Source: an uncultured Erythrobacteraceae bacterium
GTDB lineage: Bacteria; Pseudomonadota; Alphaproteobacteria; Sphingomonadales; Sphingomonadaceae
Length of the DNA stretch: 63,032 nucleotides
Assembly: GCA_946482075.1 (NCBI GenBank)
Contig: CAMLQG010000006.1
Coordinates: 1-63,032, forward strand
Direction of reading: 5' to 3'
Shown: in pieces, positions 44,172 to 53,600 of the stretch
Layout of the letters: each line of letters begins with the position of its first letter
Numbering within the stretch: position 1 is the stretch's first letter
Translations under genes and position numbers: made by a program
Notes under the pieces: model-generated
Told to the model about the DNA's origin: nothing
Database searches by the model: none
The model's input: the letters and a program-made list of their open reading frames with translations, nothing else

Positions 44172-45872
44172 ATGTCCGCAATCACGATGCAAGAACTTGC
44201 CGGTGGCGGCGTCGTTATTGGCGATCCGATCCGCGTTTCGAATTCTGCCGACGTCCAGTGGGATGAAGAAGCGGACGTCGTCGTAGTCGGCTATGGCGCG
44301 GCCGGCGGCGCGGCCGCGCTGGAAGCGCATGAGCTGGGCGTGGAAGTGCTTATTCTCGACCGGTTCGAAGGCGGCGGTTCCTCGGCCAATTCGGGCGGGG
44401 TGATCTATGCCGGCGGCGGGACGCGCTTCCAGAAGGATGCCGGCGTCGAAGACACGCCCGAGAACATGTACAATTATCTCGTCCAGGAATGCGGCGATGC
44501 CGCTTCGCCCGAGACGCTGCGCCGCTTCTGCGAGGAAAGTTCGGAGAACCTCGAATTCCTCGTCCGCCACGGCGTCGGCTTCGAAGGCTCGCTCTACAGC
44601 GGGAAGACGAACTATCCGCCCGAGGACAAGTACCTCTATTACGCCGGCAACGAGAAAGTGCCGACCTTCGCGGAAAAGGCGAAGCCCGCGGCGCGCGGCC
44701 ATCGCGTGAAAGGCAAGGGCTGGACCGGCTACATGCTGGGCGATGCGCTGAAGGATGCGGCCAAGAAGCTCGGCATCCGCTTCACCAAGCATGCGCGGGC
44801 GGATCGCCTGGTGCTGGACGGCAGCGGTAGCGTGCTCGGCCTGGAAGTGGTCGTGCTGCAGGACGCGGCCGACCAGAAGAAGCACCAGGAGCTCTATCTC
44901 AAGGTCAATCCCGTGAAGCCGTTCAATGGCGACCGCGCGGAGCAGGCGATCAAGGACTGCTTCGCGCTGGAGAACGCGAAAGGCGTGCGCAAGCTGATCC
45001 GCGCGCGGGGCGGCGTGATCCTGGCCACGGGCGGCTTCGGCTACAACGTGCCGATGGTGACCGAGCACATGCCGTTCCTGGGCGAGAATTTCCGCGCCCT
45101 GATGCGGCTGGGCTCCGCCGGCTGCAGCGGCGGCGGGATCCAGCTGGGCCATTCGGTCGGCGGTGCGGTCGGCAAGCTCGACCATTCCTTCCTCGGCCGC
45201 ATGATCGTGCCGCCCAAGGCCCCGGTCGAAAGCATCATCGTCAACAAGGAAGGCAAGCGCTTCGTCAATGAAGATGCGTATAATGCCTATCTCGGCGGCG
45301 CGATCCTCAATCAGCCGGACGCCGAAGCCTGGATGATCATGGACAAGAAGCTGCAGAGCCAGTTCCTGCGCGAATGCATGCCCAAGGGCGACGGTTCGTT
45401 CTATCCCTATCTCGCACCGGCCTTGCTCAACCGCTTCTTCGGCGGCACCAAGAAGGGCAAGACGCTGGCCGAACTGGCGAAGAAGATCGGCGTGCCGCCG
45501 GAAAACCTCGAACGCACCGTGGCGGAGTTCAACCAGGCGATCGCGTCGGGCAACGATCCGATGCACAAGAACAAGGATTATATCCGCCCGGTCGGCGATG
45601 GTCCCTACTATGCGATCAACAGCTCGATCGGCAGCAAGTTCTCGTTCTGCGTGTTCTTCACGCTGGGCGGACTGAAAGTGGACGAGTTGCGAGGCACGGT
45701 GCTGCGCGACGACGGTACGCCGATCGAAGGGCTCTACGCCGCGGGTCGCGCCGCGATGGGCATCCCGTCGAACGGCTATATCAGCGGCCTGTCGATCGCG
45801 GATGGCGTGTTCTCGGGCCGTCGCGCGGCACGCGATGCATCGATACGCCGGCAGGACCGTGTCGCGGCGTGA
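44172..45872 (+). CDS. FAD-dependent oxidoreductase, KstD/fumarate-reductase-like
   Basis: 566 aa. The FAD motif VVVVGYGAAGGAAALEAHELG at about residues 36-56 is followed by FEGGGSSANSGGVIYAGGG. The C-terminal end has PIEGLYAAGRAAMGIPSNGYISGLSIADG, the second FAD-contact region. It matches the 3-ketosteroid-1-dehydrogenase branch, which removes hydrogens from cyclic ketones. There is no signal peptide, so it acts in the cytoplasm. The start at 44172 has only a weak GCAGG; ATG at 44187 is an alternative. An AraC gene follows on the same strand. Confidence 0.88.
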   Translation: MSAITMQELAGGGVVIGDPIRVSNSADVQWDEEADVVVVGYGAAGGAAALEAHELGVEVLILDRFEGGGSSANSGGVIYAGGGTRFQKDAGVEDTPENMYNYLVQECGDAASPETLRRFCEESSENLEFLVRHGVGFEGSLYSGKTNYPPEDKYLYYAGNEKVPTFAEKAKPAARGHRVKGKGWTGYMLGDALKDAAKKLGIRFTKHARADRLVLDGSGSVLGLEVVVLQDAADQKKHQELYLKVNPVKPFNGDRAEQAIKDCFALENAKGVRKLIRARGGVILATGGFGYNVPMVTEHMPFLGENFRALMRLGSAGCSGGGIQLGHSVGGAVGKLDHSFLGRMIVPPKAPVESIIVNKEGKRFVNEDAYNAYLGGAILNQPDAEAWMIMDKKLQSQFLRECMPKGDGSFYPYLAPALLNRFFGGTKKGKTLAELAKKIGVPPENLERTVAEFNQAIASGNDPMHKNKDYIRPVGDGPYYAINSSIGSKFSFCVFFTLGGLKVDELRGTVLRDDGTPIEGLYAAGRAAMGIPSNGYISGLSIADGVFSGRRAARDASIRRQDRVAA

Positions 45873-46010
45873 TGTCTTGGCAAGGCAGGGTTCAGACTCG
45901 CCTTGCGACACAAATTCGGCCATCTTGGCGGTCGCGCATTTGATCCGGCTCCCCAGCACAGGCCGGATATGCTGCATCGGTCGTGGATGACACGATCAAG
46001 GAGAGGCTCG

Positions 46011-47027
46011 TTGCAGAAGATCTACACTTTCGCCGGCGACAACATGAACGAGCTGCATCGCGGCTATTCGGACATCGTGAAGCGCGAGTTCTACGATGGG
46101 GAACTGGAAACCGAAGCGCGCGATGATTTCGTGCTGACGGCGGAAAAGGCGCTCTCCCATCCGATCAGCCTGATCCGCATGGTCTCCAATTCCGCGATCT
46201 CCTATCGTCGCGAATGGCGCCATATCCGCAACAACAAGACTGGGCTGCGCGTGATCTGGTTCGTGCGGCGCGGGATGGTGCAGTTGGTCCGTTCGCGCAA
46301 CACCTACACGATCCGTGCGGGCGAATGGGGCATCATCGATTCCGGCGTGCCCTTCCACGCCAAGGCGATCACCGATGGCGAACAGTTCGACGTGCTCTAC
46401 GCGCTCGTTCCGGCCCATCTCTACCTTTCGCATCTGTCGATCGCGGCGAATCTGGATACGCCGCTCGCGCTCGATTATGCCAATCGCGAAAGCGTCGTGC
46501 GCCTGCTCGATCTCCTGATCGATCTCGGCAATGAACTCAGTTCCAACACGGCGGAGCCGCTGGTCGGCGCATTCCTGGAATCGCTCGCCGATCGGGTGCG
46601 CGACGTCACCGAATGGGTGCCTGCCCGCCAGCGCAACGCCGATATGCGCCTGGCCGAGATCAAGGCGCATATCATGCGCAACCTGACCGATCCGGATCTC
46701 AGCTATGAAGACGTGGCGGCGCAATGCGGCATTTCGCCGCGCTATCTCTATTATCTGCTGAAGGCGGACAACACGACCTTCTCCAAGCTGGTGTGGAGCC
46801 AGCGGTTGGAGAAAGCGCGCGAATGGCTCGCGTCCAAGGAGCTACTGGAACACCCGATCCGCGAGATCGCCTTCATGGCGGGCTTCAAGGACGCGGCCCA
46901 TTTCAGCCGTATCTTCAAGGCCGCTTTCGGCACCTCGCCCAAGGATTACCGGACGGAAGCCCGCAAGCAGGCCGAACGCGCCGAACAGGCCGGCCGGCCG
47001 AAATCGACGGGTCGCCTGCTCAATTGA
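46011..47027 (+). CDS. AraC-family transcriptional regulator (paralogue 3)
   Basis: 338 aa, starting with TTG at 46011 behind AAGGAGAGG. The opening LQKIYTFAGDNMNELHRGYS parallels that of paralogue 1 (MQPIFNVAGGDENVLETQYK), and the length is identical. The DNA-binding domain has DVAAQCGISPRYLYYLLKADNTTF and EIAFMAGFKDAAHFSRIFKAAFGTSPKDY. The N-terminal cupin sensor contains YRREWRHIRNNKTGLRVIWFVRRG. It may regulate the KstD-like gene upstream or the SDR/phosphotransferase operon. Confidence 0.92.
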   Translation: MQKIYTFAGDNMNELHRGYSDIVKREFYDGELETEARDDFVLTAEKALSHPISLIRMVSNSAISYRREWRHIRNNKTGLRVIWFVRRGMVQLVRSRNTYTIRAGEWGIIDSGVPFHAKAITDGEQFDVLYALVPAHLYLSHLSIAANLDTPLALDYANRESVVRLLDLLIDLGNELSSNTAEPLVGAFLESLADRVRDVTEWVPARQRNADMRLAEIKAHIMRNLTDPDLSYEDVAAQCGISPRYLYYLLKADNTTFSKLVWSQRLEKAREWLASKELLEHPIREIAFMAGFKDAAHFSRIFKAAFGTSPKDYRTEARKQAERAEQAGRPKSTGRLLN

Positions 47028-47044
47028 TGGGGAACTCCTTGTTC

Positions 47045-47133
47045 CGTTCGTCCTGAGCTTGTCGAAGGACCGCTTTTCTTTTCGATTCCGCGTTTTAAAG
47101 CGAGAACGTGCTTCGACAGGCTCAGCGCGAACG
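47045..47133. repeat. Paired palindromic intergenic repeat, type C
   Basis: CGTTCGTCCTGAGCTTGTCG at the left is mirrored by CGACAGGCTCAGCGCGAACG at the right. It lies between the convergent AraC gene and the phosphotransferase gene. Confidence 0.8.
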
Positions 47134-47159
47134 AATCCCGGTGAGACCGAGGGGAAGTT

Positions 47160-48590
47160 CTATCCCTTCGCCTCCTCCGCCAGCGCGATCTGTTCTTCCA
47201 GCTTGGCGCCCATGGGGGCCATGTATTGCAGCCCGAACAGCGCCAGGTTGAGGCTGCCGCTCGCATCCTCCTGCACTCGCTGGAGCGAGACCAGCGCGGA
47301 AATGATCACCTTGTAGGTGTGATAGACGTCCCAGTAGCGCAGGCGGTATTCCGAGATCGGCTCGCCGCCGGCCTCGTCATACCAGGCCACGATCTGTTCC
47401 CGGCTGGCGAGCGACGCGCTGGCCATGATGAACAGGGCAAGCTCTTCGCCCGCATCGCCGATCCGGCCGTTCTCCCAATCGAGCAGCGCAGAGATCCGGT
47501 CGCCGTCGAACATGATATTGTGGAAGCCGAAATCGCCATGATTGAACACGCGCCGGCCGTCGTCCTGCGGTACGTTGGCGACCATCCAGGCATAGGCGCG
47601 TTCGAGCAGCGGTGAGGCCGGCGCATGGCCCTTGCGGCCTGCTTCCCGCCAATATTCGACCGCGCCCAGCGTGCTGTCCTTCAGGTCGGCATAGCCTAGC
47701 CAACGCTGGAGATAGCTGCCCGTGACGAGCGGATTGTTCTCATCCATGGTCAGGTTCTGGATCCTCACGATCAGGGCGATCGCGTCCTTGAGCTTGGCTT
47801 CCTCGACTGGCTCCGCTGCGCCCGAATAGGCGCCCAGCGTGCGGCCGGAAACCTTGCGCGAGGCCATGAACTGCAGGCCCATATGCTGCGGGTCGGTTTC
47901 CAGGAACAAAGGTTCGGCTACCGGCAGCCCGGATTCGAAGGCATGCTTCACCAGCGGATATTCCGCCGCGATCGCCATGCCGTCGAGGTCGAGCATGCGG
48001 CGCGTCGGCTCGATGCGCAGCGCGATGCCTTCCGGCGGGCCGCCACCGTCCGAGATTTCGGCCAGCACGGTGATCTTGGAAAAGCCGCCCGGGACCATCT
48101 TGAAGCTGACGACCTTAGGGTCCGCCCATTCCTTGCGGTGAGTGCGCAGATAGTCTTCCAGCCGGTCCGCGGTGATTCCGGCTACCGCCTTGTCCACCGC
48201 CACGCCTTCGGCCGCGCGCTGGCGGTTGTCGTAGAGCGAGCGTTCCCAGTCGACGAGGCGGGTGACCATCGCCTGGCCCTCCGCACCTTTTCGCGCGAGC
48301 ACATTGGCAGTTTCGGCGGCGGCTTCGAGCAAGCTGGCGATCTCGCTGTCGCGATCCTGCGCAGGCGGCAGCAGCATGGTGCCGGCATGGCTCGCCGCTT
48401 CGGCGATCAATGTGCGGCCCCGCGCGATGAAATCGTCGAAGAAGGCGTGATCCTCGCGCAGCAGCAACTCATTGGTGGCGGTGCGAATGCCTTCCACCAG
48501 GCTCGGAATATCGACCGTGCCCGGCAGCGCCTGCGCGCGCAGCGCTCCGTCGAGTATGGCGCGGGTCAGTTGGAAGGAACTCGGCGTCAT
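47160..48590 (-). CDS. APH-family phosphotransferase with extended N-terminus
   Basis: 476 aa. The kinase part is in the C-terminal two-thirds: FNHGDFGFHNIMFDGDRIS (HGD and N) and ALLDWENGRIGDAGEEL (DxE). VVSFKMVPGGFSKITVLAEI is the glycine loop. A helical N-terminal domain of about 170 residues, unlike the first phosphotransferase, has no name I know. It is probably an acyl-CoA-metabolism kinase, not an antibiotic kinase. The start at 48590 follows AGAGGACAAG. It closes an operon with two unusual SDRs. Confidence 0.82.
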   Translation of the reverse strand: MTPSSFQLTRAILDGALRAQALPGTVDIPSLVEGIRTATNELLLREDHAFFDDFIARGRTLIAEAASHAGTMLLPPAQDRDSEIASLLEAAAETANVLARKGAEGQAMVTRLVDWERSLYDNRQRAAEGVAVDKAVAGITADRLEDYLRTHRKEWADPKVVSFKMVPGGFSKITVLAEISDGGGPPEGIALRIEPTRRMLDLDGMAIAAEYPLVKHAFESGLPVAEPLFLETDPQHMGLQFMASRKVSGRTLGAYSGAAEPVEEAKLKDAIALIVRIQNLTMDENNPLVTGSYLQRWLGYADLKDSTLGAVEYWREAGRKGHAPASPLLERAYAWMVANVPQDDGRRVFNHGDFGFHNIMFDGDRISALLDWENGRIGDAGEELALFIMASASLASREQIVAWYDEAGGEPISEYRLRYWDVYHTYKVIISALVSLQRVQEDASGSLNLALFGLQYMAPMGAKLEEQIALAEEAKG

Positions 48591-48634
48591 CGTATTCTTG
48601 TCCTCTCGCTCTTTCGGCTTCTTGGGGCTGCAGA

Positions 48635-49447
48635 TCAGAAAATCTGCTTGTGCATACCGCCTGTCACGGTGATCGTCTCCCCGCTTACGAAGCTGGCGCG
48701 CGTGGAGCACAGGAAGGCGACGAGCGCCGCCATCTCTTCCGGCCGGCCGAAGCGGCACACGCCCATGCCTGTGGGGCGCATGACATTCTCCTCATATTCC
48801 TCGATCGTGGTGCCTTTGTTGGCATAGGCTTCGCGCGCGAGATCGGTGGCGAAATTGCCGGTCGCCGCGATATTGGCGGTGATATTGTAGCGGGCGTATT
48901 CGAAGGACAGCGTCTTCATCAGGCCCACCACACCCAGCCGGCCGACATTGGACAGGATCTTCTGGGTGGGCGGCGCGTGCGGCGCTTTCATCGATTTCGA
49001 GCCGATATTGACGATGCGGCCGAACTGCCGTTCCTTCATCGCGGGCAGCACGGCGCGGGTGAGATGGACGATGCTCATCACCAGCGTCTCGAATGCGTCG
49101 TGGAAATCCTGGTTGTTCGTATCTTCCAGGCCGATGCGGAAACTCATGCCGGGGCGCGCATCGGGCGTGTCGAGATTGGCGATCGCGATATCGGGCGCGG
49201 AATAGGCTTCCGTCGCCTGGCGCACCGCATTGTGGATCGCGTCCTCGTTCGCCATGTCGGCGATCACACCGGTCGCTTCGTAGCCCTTGGCGCGGATTTC
49301 GGCGACGGCCTTGTCCAGCGCATCCTTGCCGCGCGCCGCGATCACCACATTGGCGCCTTCGGCCGCGAGCTCTTCGGCGATCGCGCGGCCCAGCCCCTTG
49401 CTGCCACCCGAGACGATCGCCGTCTTGCCTTTCAGTCCGAGATCCAT
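48635..49447 (-). CDS. Short-chain dehydrogenase/reductase lacking YxxxK (twin 2)
   Basis: 270 aa, from MDLGLKGKTAIVSGGSKGLG. The NADP/NAD motif GGSKGLG is complete, but the usual NNAG is NLDT. Aligned by the Ser in VNIGSKSM and the following LGVVGLMKTLS, the Tyr and Lys positions are Ser166 and Arg170 (SNVGR). It belongs to an atypical SDR group seen in other catabolic clusters. It is a close paralogue of the gene 13 bases upstream (about half the residues identical by eye). Confidence 0.85.
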   Translation of the reverse strand: MDLGLKGKTAIVSGGSKGLGRAIAEELAAEGANVVIAARGKDALDKAVAEIRAKGYEATGVIADMANEDAIHNAVRQATEAYSAPDIAIANLDTPDARPGMSFRIGLEDTNNQDFHDAFETLVMSIVHLTRAVLPAMKERQFGRIVNIGSKSMKAPHAPPTQKILSNVGRLGVVGLMKTLSFEYARYNITANIAATGNFATDLAREAYANKGTTIEEYEENVMRPTGMGVCRFGRPEEMAALVAFLCSTRASFVSGETITVTGGMHKQIF

Positions 49448-49460
49448 CGTCGAGCCTTTC

Positions 49461-50264
49461 TCAGAATGTCGCCTGGTGCTGGCCACCGATGACCGTGATG
49501 CATTCGCCGCTGATGAAGCTCGCGCGTTCCGAGGCGATGAACGCGGCAACTGCCGCCACTTCGTCGGGCCGACCGAAGCGGCCCACGCCCATGCCGGTGG
49601 CCGCCATGTTCGCTTCGATTCCGGCGAGGTCCAGCCCGTGCGTTTCGATCCAGCCCGTGGCGAGGCCGGTCGCGACATGGCCGACGGCAAGCGTGTTGGC
49701 CGTTATGCCGAACTTGCCGTATTCGTAGGATAGCGTCTTCATCAGCCCGACGGAGGCGAGTCGGCCGGTGTTGGACAGGATCATCTGCGTGGGCGGGGCA
49801 TGCGGCTCCTTGGCAGCGTGCGATCCGATGTTGATCAGTCGGCCCCAGCCCTTCTCCTTCATACCCGGCAGGACCGCGCGGGCCAGGTGGACCACGCTCA
49901 TCAGCAGGTAGGAATGGCCTTCGTCGAAATTCGCGTCCTCGAAGCTGAGGTTGAAATCGGAACCGCGCCGCGCGTCGGGTGCATCGATATTGAAGACCGC
50001 GATGTCGGGGGTGGAGCCGAAGGTGTCCCTGATCTGCGCCACAGCGGCATCGATATCCGCCTTGCTGGTCATGTCTGCCGTGAAGCCGGCGCAGATGCCG
50101 CCCGAAGCGCGGATCGCGTCCACGGTTTCGTCCAGCGCGGCGCGCCCGCGCGCGGTGATGGCGACGTTCGCCCCTTCCTTCGCGAATTCCTCCGCGATTG
50201 CGCGCCCGATTCCCTTGCTGCCGCCGGAAACGATCACCGTCTTGCCTGCCAGGCCCAGATCCAA
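49461..50264 (-). CDS. Short-chain dehydrogenase/reductase lacking YxxxK (twin 1)
   Basis: 267 aa, starting with TTG at 50264 behind AGGAGAAG (LDLGLAGKTVIVSGGSKGIG). The cofactor motif GGSKGIG is intact; NIDA replaces NNAG. At the catalytic place it reads SNTGR, so Ser and Arg replace Tyr and Lys. It is the first gene of the operon with twin 2 and the phosphotransferase. The twins may form a mixed oligomer or act on two stereoisomers. Confidence 0.85.
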   Translation of the reverse strand: MDLGLAGKTVIVSGGSKGIGRAIAEEFAKEGANVAITARGRAALDETVDAIRASGGICAGFTADMTSKADIDAAVAQIRDTFGSTPDIAVFNIDAPDARRGSDFNLSFEDANFDEGHSYLLMSVVHLARAVLPGMKEKGWGRLINIGSHAAKEPHAPPTQMILSNTGRLASVGLMKTLSYEYGKFGITANTLAVGHVATGLATGWIETHGLDLAGIEANMAATGMGVGRFGRPDEVAAVAAFIASERASFISGECITVIGGQHQATF

Positions 50265-50630
50265 GGCACTTCTCCTGCACGAACTTTTACGGCGCCAAGC
50301 GCCTGTTTGCCGGGCTGTTAGCGCGCGCGAGGGATAGTGGAAAGGCCGAAGCCTCTGGACGGGAGGGCCAGTGCGAGGCCGATGGCGGCGGCATGCGAAG
50401 CCAGCACAGGCGGTCCGAGTCCCGAATCGTTCCATAGCGTGAGCGGTGCCGATCACCCGGCAAGACGGCCCAAGTGTTGCAAAATTTGCATTATCACTTG
50501 CAAAACGCGCTGCTTCACACTCAAGACACTCTGCTATGAGGTCGCGGTCTTTCAATTTTGGCGAAAAGGCCGATATGGGACGAGGTAGCGACAGGTCCGC
50601 CGGGACTCGTCAGGACATACGGATACGAAC
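50265..50630. other. Intergenic region, 366 bases
   Basis: No gene seen. It is the shared promoter region of the SDR/phosphotransferase operon (minus) and the large oxidoreductase (plus). It holds the A/T-rich repeats at 50477-50505, the most regulator-like feature here. Confidence 0.5.
50477..50505 (+). promoter_or_regulatory. Direct repeat and palindrome upstream of the large oxidoreductase gene
   Basis: TTGCAAAA occurs at 50477 and again at 50498, exactly 21 bases apart (two helical turns). The first copy is part of the odd palindrome TGCAAAATTTGCA (50478-50490). This spacing is that of AraC-family half-sites, so one of the AraC paralogues may bind here. It lies about 130 to 150 bases before the oxidoreductase start. 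Confidence 0.5.
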
Positions 50631-53600
50631 ATGACAAAGACCGCAACGACGCTGATGGATAAGTACGTCCAGGAGAGCGGACGGGTTTACATTTCCGCGA
50701 ACCAGGCGCTGGTGCGCCTGCCATTGGACCAGGCGCGGCGTGACCGGGCGAATGGTTTGAAGACGGCGGGCTACATCTCGGGCTATCGCGGATCGCCGCT
50801 CGGGGTTTACGATGCGGCGCTGTGGGCGGCGCAGAAGCTGCTCGACCAGTATGACATCACGTTCGAAGCCGGGCTGAACGAGGAACTGGCGGCCACTGCC
50901 ATTCGCGGCACTCAGCAGCTGTCGTGGTTCGGTGCGTCGCAATACCAAGGCATTTTCGGCCTGTGGTACGGCAAGCATGTCGGCGTGGATCGCGCGGGCG
51001 AAGCGATCAAGCTGGGCAACATGGAAGGCGCTTCGGCCACTGGCGGCTTCCTGGTGCTGGCGGGCGACGATCATGGCGGCAAGTCTTCCGCCACGGCCAG
51101 CCAGTCGGAACAGCAGCTGATCGCAGCGATGGTGCCCACGCTCTATCCGGCGACGACGGACGAGATCCTCGAATACGGCATTGCCTGCTGGGCCATGTCG
51201 CGCTTCTCGGGCGCCTATGTCGGGCTGAAATGCATCACCGATACGCTCGACCTCACGTCCTCGATCGACGTGCCGGATTTCCTGCGCAAGTTCGACCTGC
51301 CGCAGGTCGATGTGCCGCCCGAAGGGCTCAACCTGTCGAAGACGGTCAGCGCGCAACCGCTGCTGATGGAACGTATTCTCGCGGATTACCGCGTGCCCGC
51401 GGCCGAAGCCTTCGCGCGCATCAACCGCTTCGATCGCGTGGTGTTCGAGAGCGATCGGCGCGAACTGGGCATCGTCGCGGCGGGCAAGGCCTATCTCGAC
51501 CTGCGGACGGCGATGAACGACATGGGCCTGACCGAGGCCAAGTGCCGCCAGCTCGGCATCCGGCTCTACAAGCCGGGCCTGATCTGGCCGCTCGAACGTC
51601 ACGGCGCGGAAGATTTCGCCGCCGGCCACAAGGCCCTGTTCGTGGTGGAGGAGAAGCGCCCGGTCATCGAAGACCAGTTCGCGCGCTATCTCTATGCGAT
51701 GGATGCCGATCGCCGCCCGGCGATCATGGGCAAGAAGGATTTGTCGGGCAAGACGATCCTGCCCGATATCGGCGAGCTGTCGCCGGCTCTTGTCCGCAAG
51801 GGCCTCTATGCCGCCTTGAAGTCGCTCGGGATCGAGGATGCCGAGGTCGAGCAGCGCTACAACCGCTTCCACGATCTGGAAGGTCAGGCCATCCTGCTCG
51901 GCGGTTCGGGCAAGATCCGTCCGGCCTTCTACTGCTCGGGCTGCCCGCACAACACCAGTACGCGCGTGCCCGAAGGCAGCCAGGCGATCGCCGCCGTGGG
52001 CTGCCAGGGCCTGGCTGCTTATGTCATGCCCGAACGCCGCACGATGATGCCGGTGGGCATGGGCGCGGATGGGATGCCGTGGGTGTCGGTCGGCAAGTTC
52101 AGCGACATGGAGCATATCTTCCAGAACATGGGCGACGGCACCTATTCGCATTCCGGCACGCTGGCGATCCGCGCCGCGGTGGCCTCGAAGGCGAACATGA
52201 CCTTCAAGCTGCTGTACAATGATGCCGTGGCGATGACCGGCGGCCAGCCGGTGGAAATGCATTTCTCCCCGATCGACATGATCAACCAGCTCCATGCCGA
52301 AGGCGTGAAGCCGATCCTGCTGGTGTCGGACGATCCGGACAAGTTCCGCCAGTCCGTCCTTCCCGCCGGCGTGCGTATCCATCACCGCGACGAGCTGGAC
52401 GCCTTGCAGAAGGAACTGCGCGAGCTGAAGGGTGTCTCGGCTATCGTCTACGAACAGACCTGCGCCACGGAGAAGCGCCGCCGCCGCAAGCGGGGCACCT
52501 ATCCCGATCCCGACAAGCGCGTGTTCATCAACCAGGATGTTTGCGAAGGTTGCGGCGATTGCTCGGCCAAGTCGAACTGCGTCAGCGTCACGCCGCTCGA
52601 AACCGAGTTCGGCCGCAAGCGTGCGATCGACCAGTCGACCTGCAACAAGGACTTCAGCTGCGTGAAGGGCTTCTGCCCGTCCTTCGTGACGGTGGAAGGG
52701 GCCAAGGTCGCGCGGCATGTCTCGGGCGACGAGAGCCGAATCGATGCGCTCATCTCCGCCCTGCCCATCCCCGCCATCGCCAATTCCGACGCGGGCTATT
52801 CGCTGCTCGTCGGCGGCATCGGCGGCACGGGCGTGCTCACCGCCGGCGCGATCATCGGCATGGCGGCCCACCTTGAAGGCAAGGGCGCGACCATCCTCGA
52901 CATGACCGGCATGGCCCAGAAGGGCGGTGCGGTCACCAGCCACATCCGCGTCGGACCGTCGCCCGATGCGCTGTTCTCCACCCGCCTCGGCGTGGCTTCG
53001 GCCGATGTCATCATCGCCTGTGACATGATCGTGGGTTCGGCCGCGAACGTGCTGCAGACGATCGTGCCGGAAAAGACCGTCGCCGTGGTGAACGAAGACG
53101 TGACGCCGACCGGCGAGTTCCAGACCAACCGCGATCTCGACCTCGGCGAGGACATGATGGCGGCGACGATCAGGAAGGCGCTGCGCGGCGGCGAATACAT
53201 GGGCTTCCATGCTTCGCGCCTGGCGACCGACCTGATCGGCGACAGTATCGCCACCAACGTGCTGATGGTGGGCTATGCGCTGCAGAAGGGGCTGCTGCCG
53301 GTCAGCCTGGAAGCGCTCGAAGAAGCGATTCGCCTGAACGGCACCTTTGTGGAAGGCAATCTGCGCACCCTCGCGCTCGGCCGGCTCGCGGCACACGATA
53401 TCGATGCGCTTGCCCGCGAACTGGCGCCGGCCAAGGAACTTCCGCCGCTCGACACGGTGGACCAGGTTCTCGACAGCCGCTCGCGCCTGCTCGCCGAATG
53501 GGGCAATGATGCCTATGCGCAGGACTATGTGAACTTCGTTCGCGAGCTCGAAGGCACGATCAAGGCGAAGAATCTCGAAGGCGGCGAGCTGCTGGCCCGC

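Noticed and set aside
37553..48590. Aminoglycoside resistance genes
   Set aside because: Both phosphotransferases have APH-type motifs but belong by context and similarity to acyl-CoA metabolism proteins.
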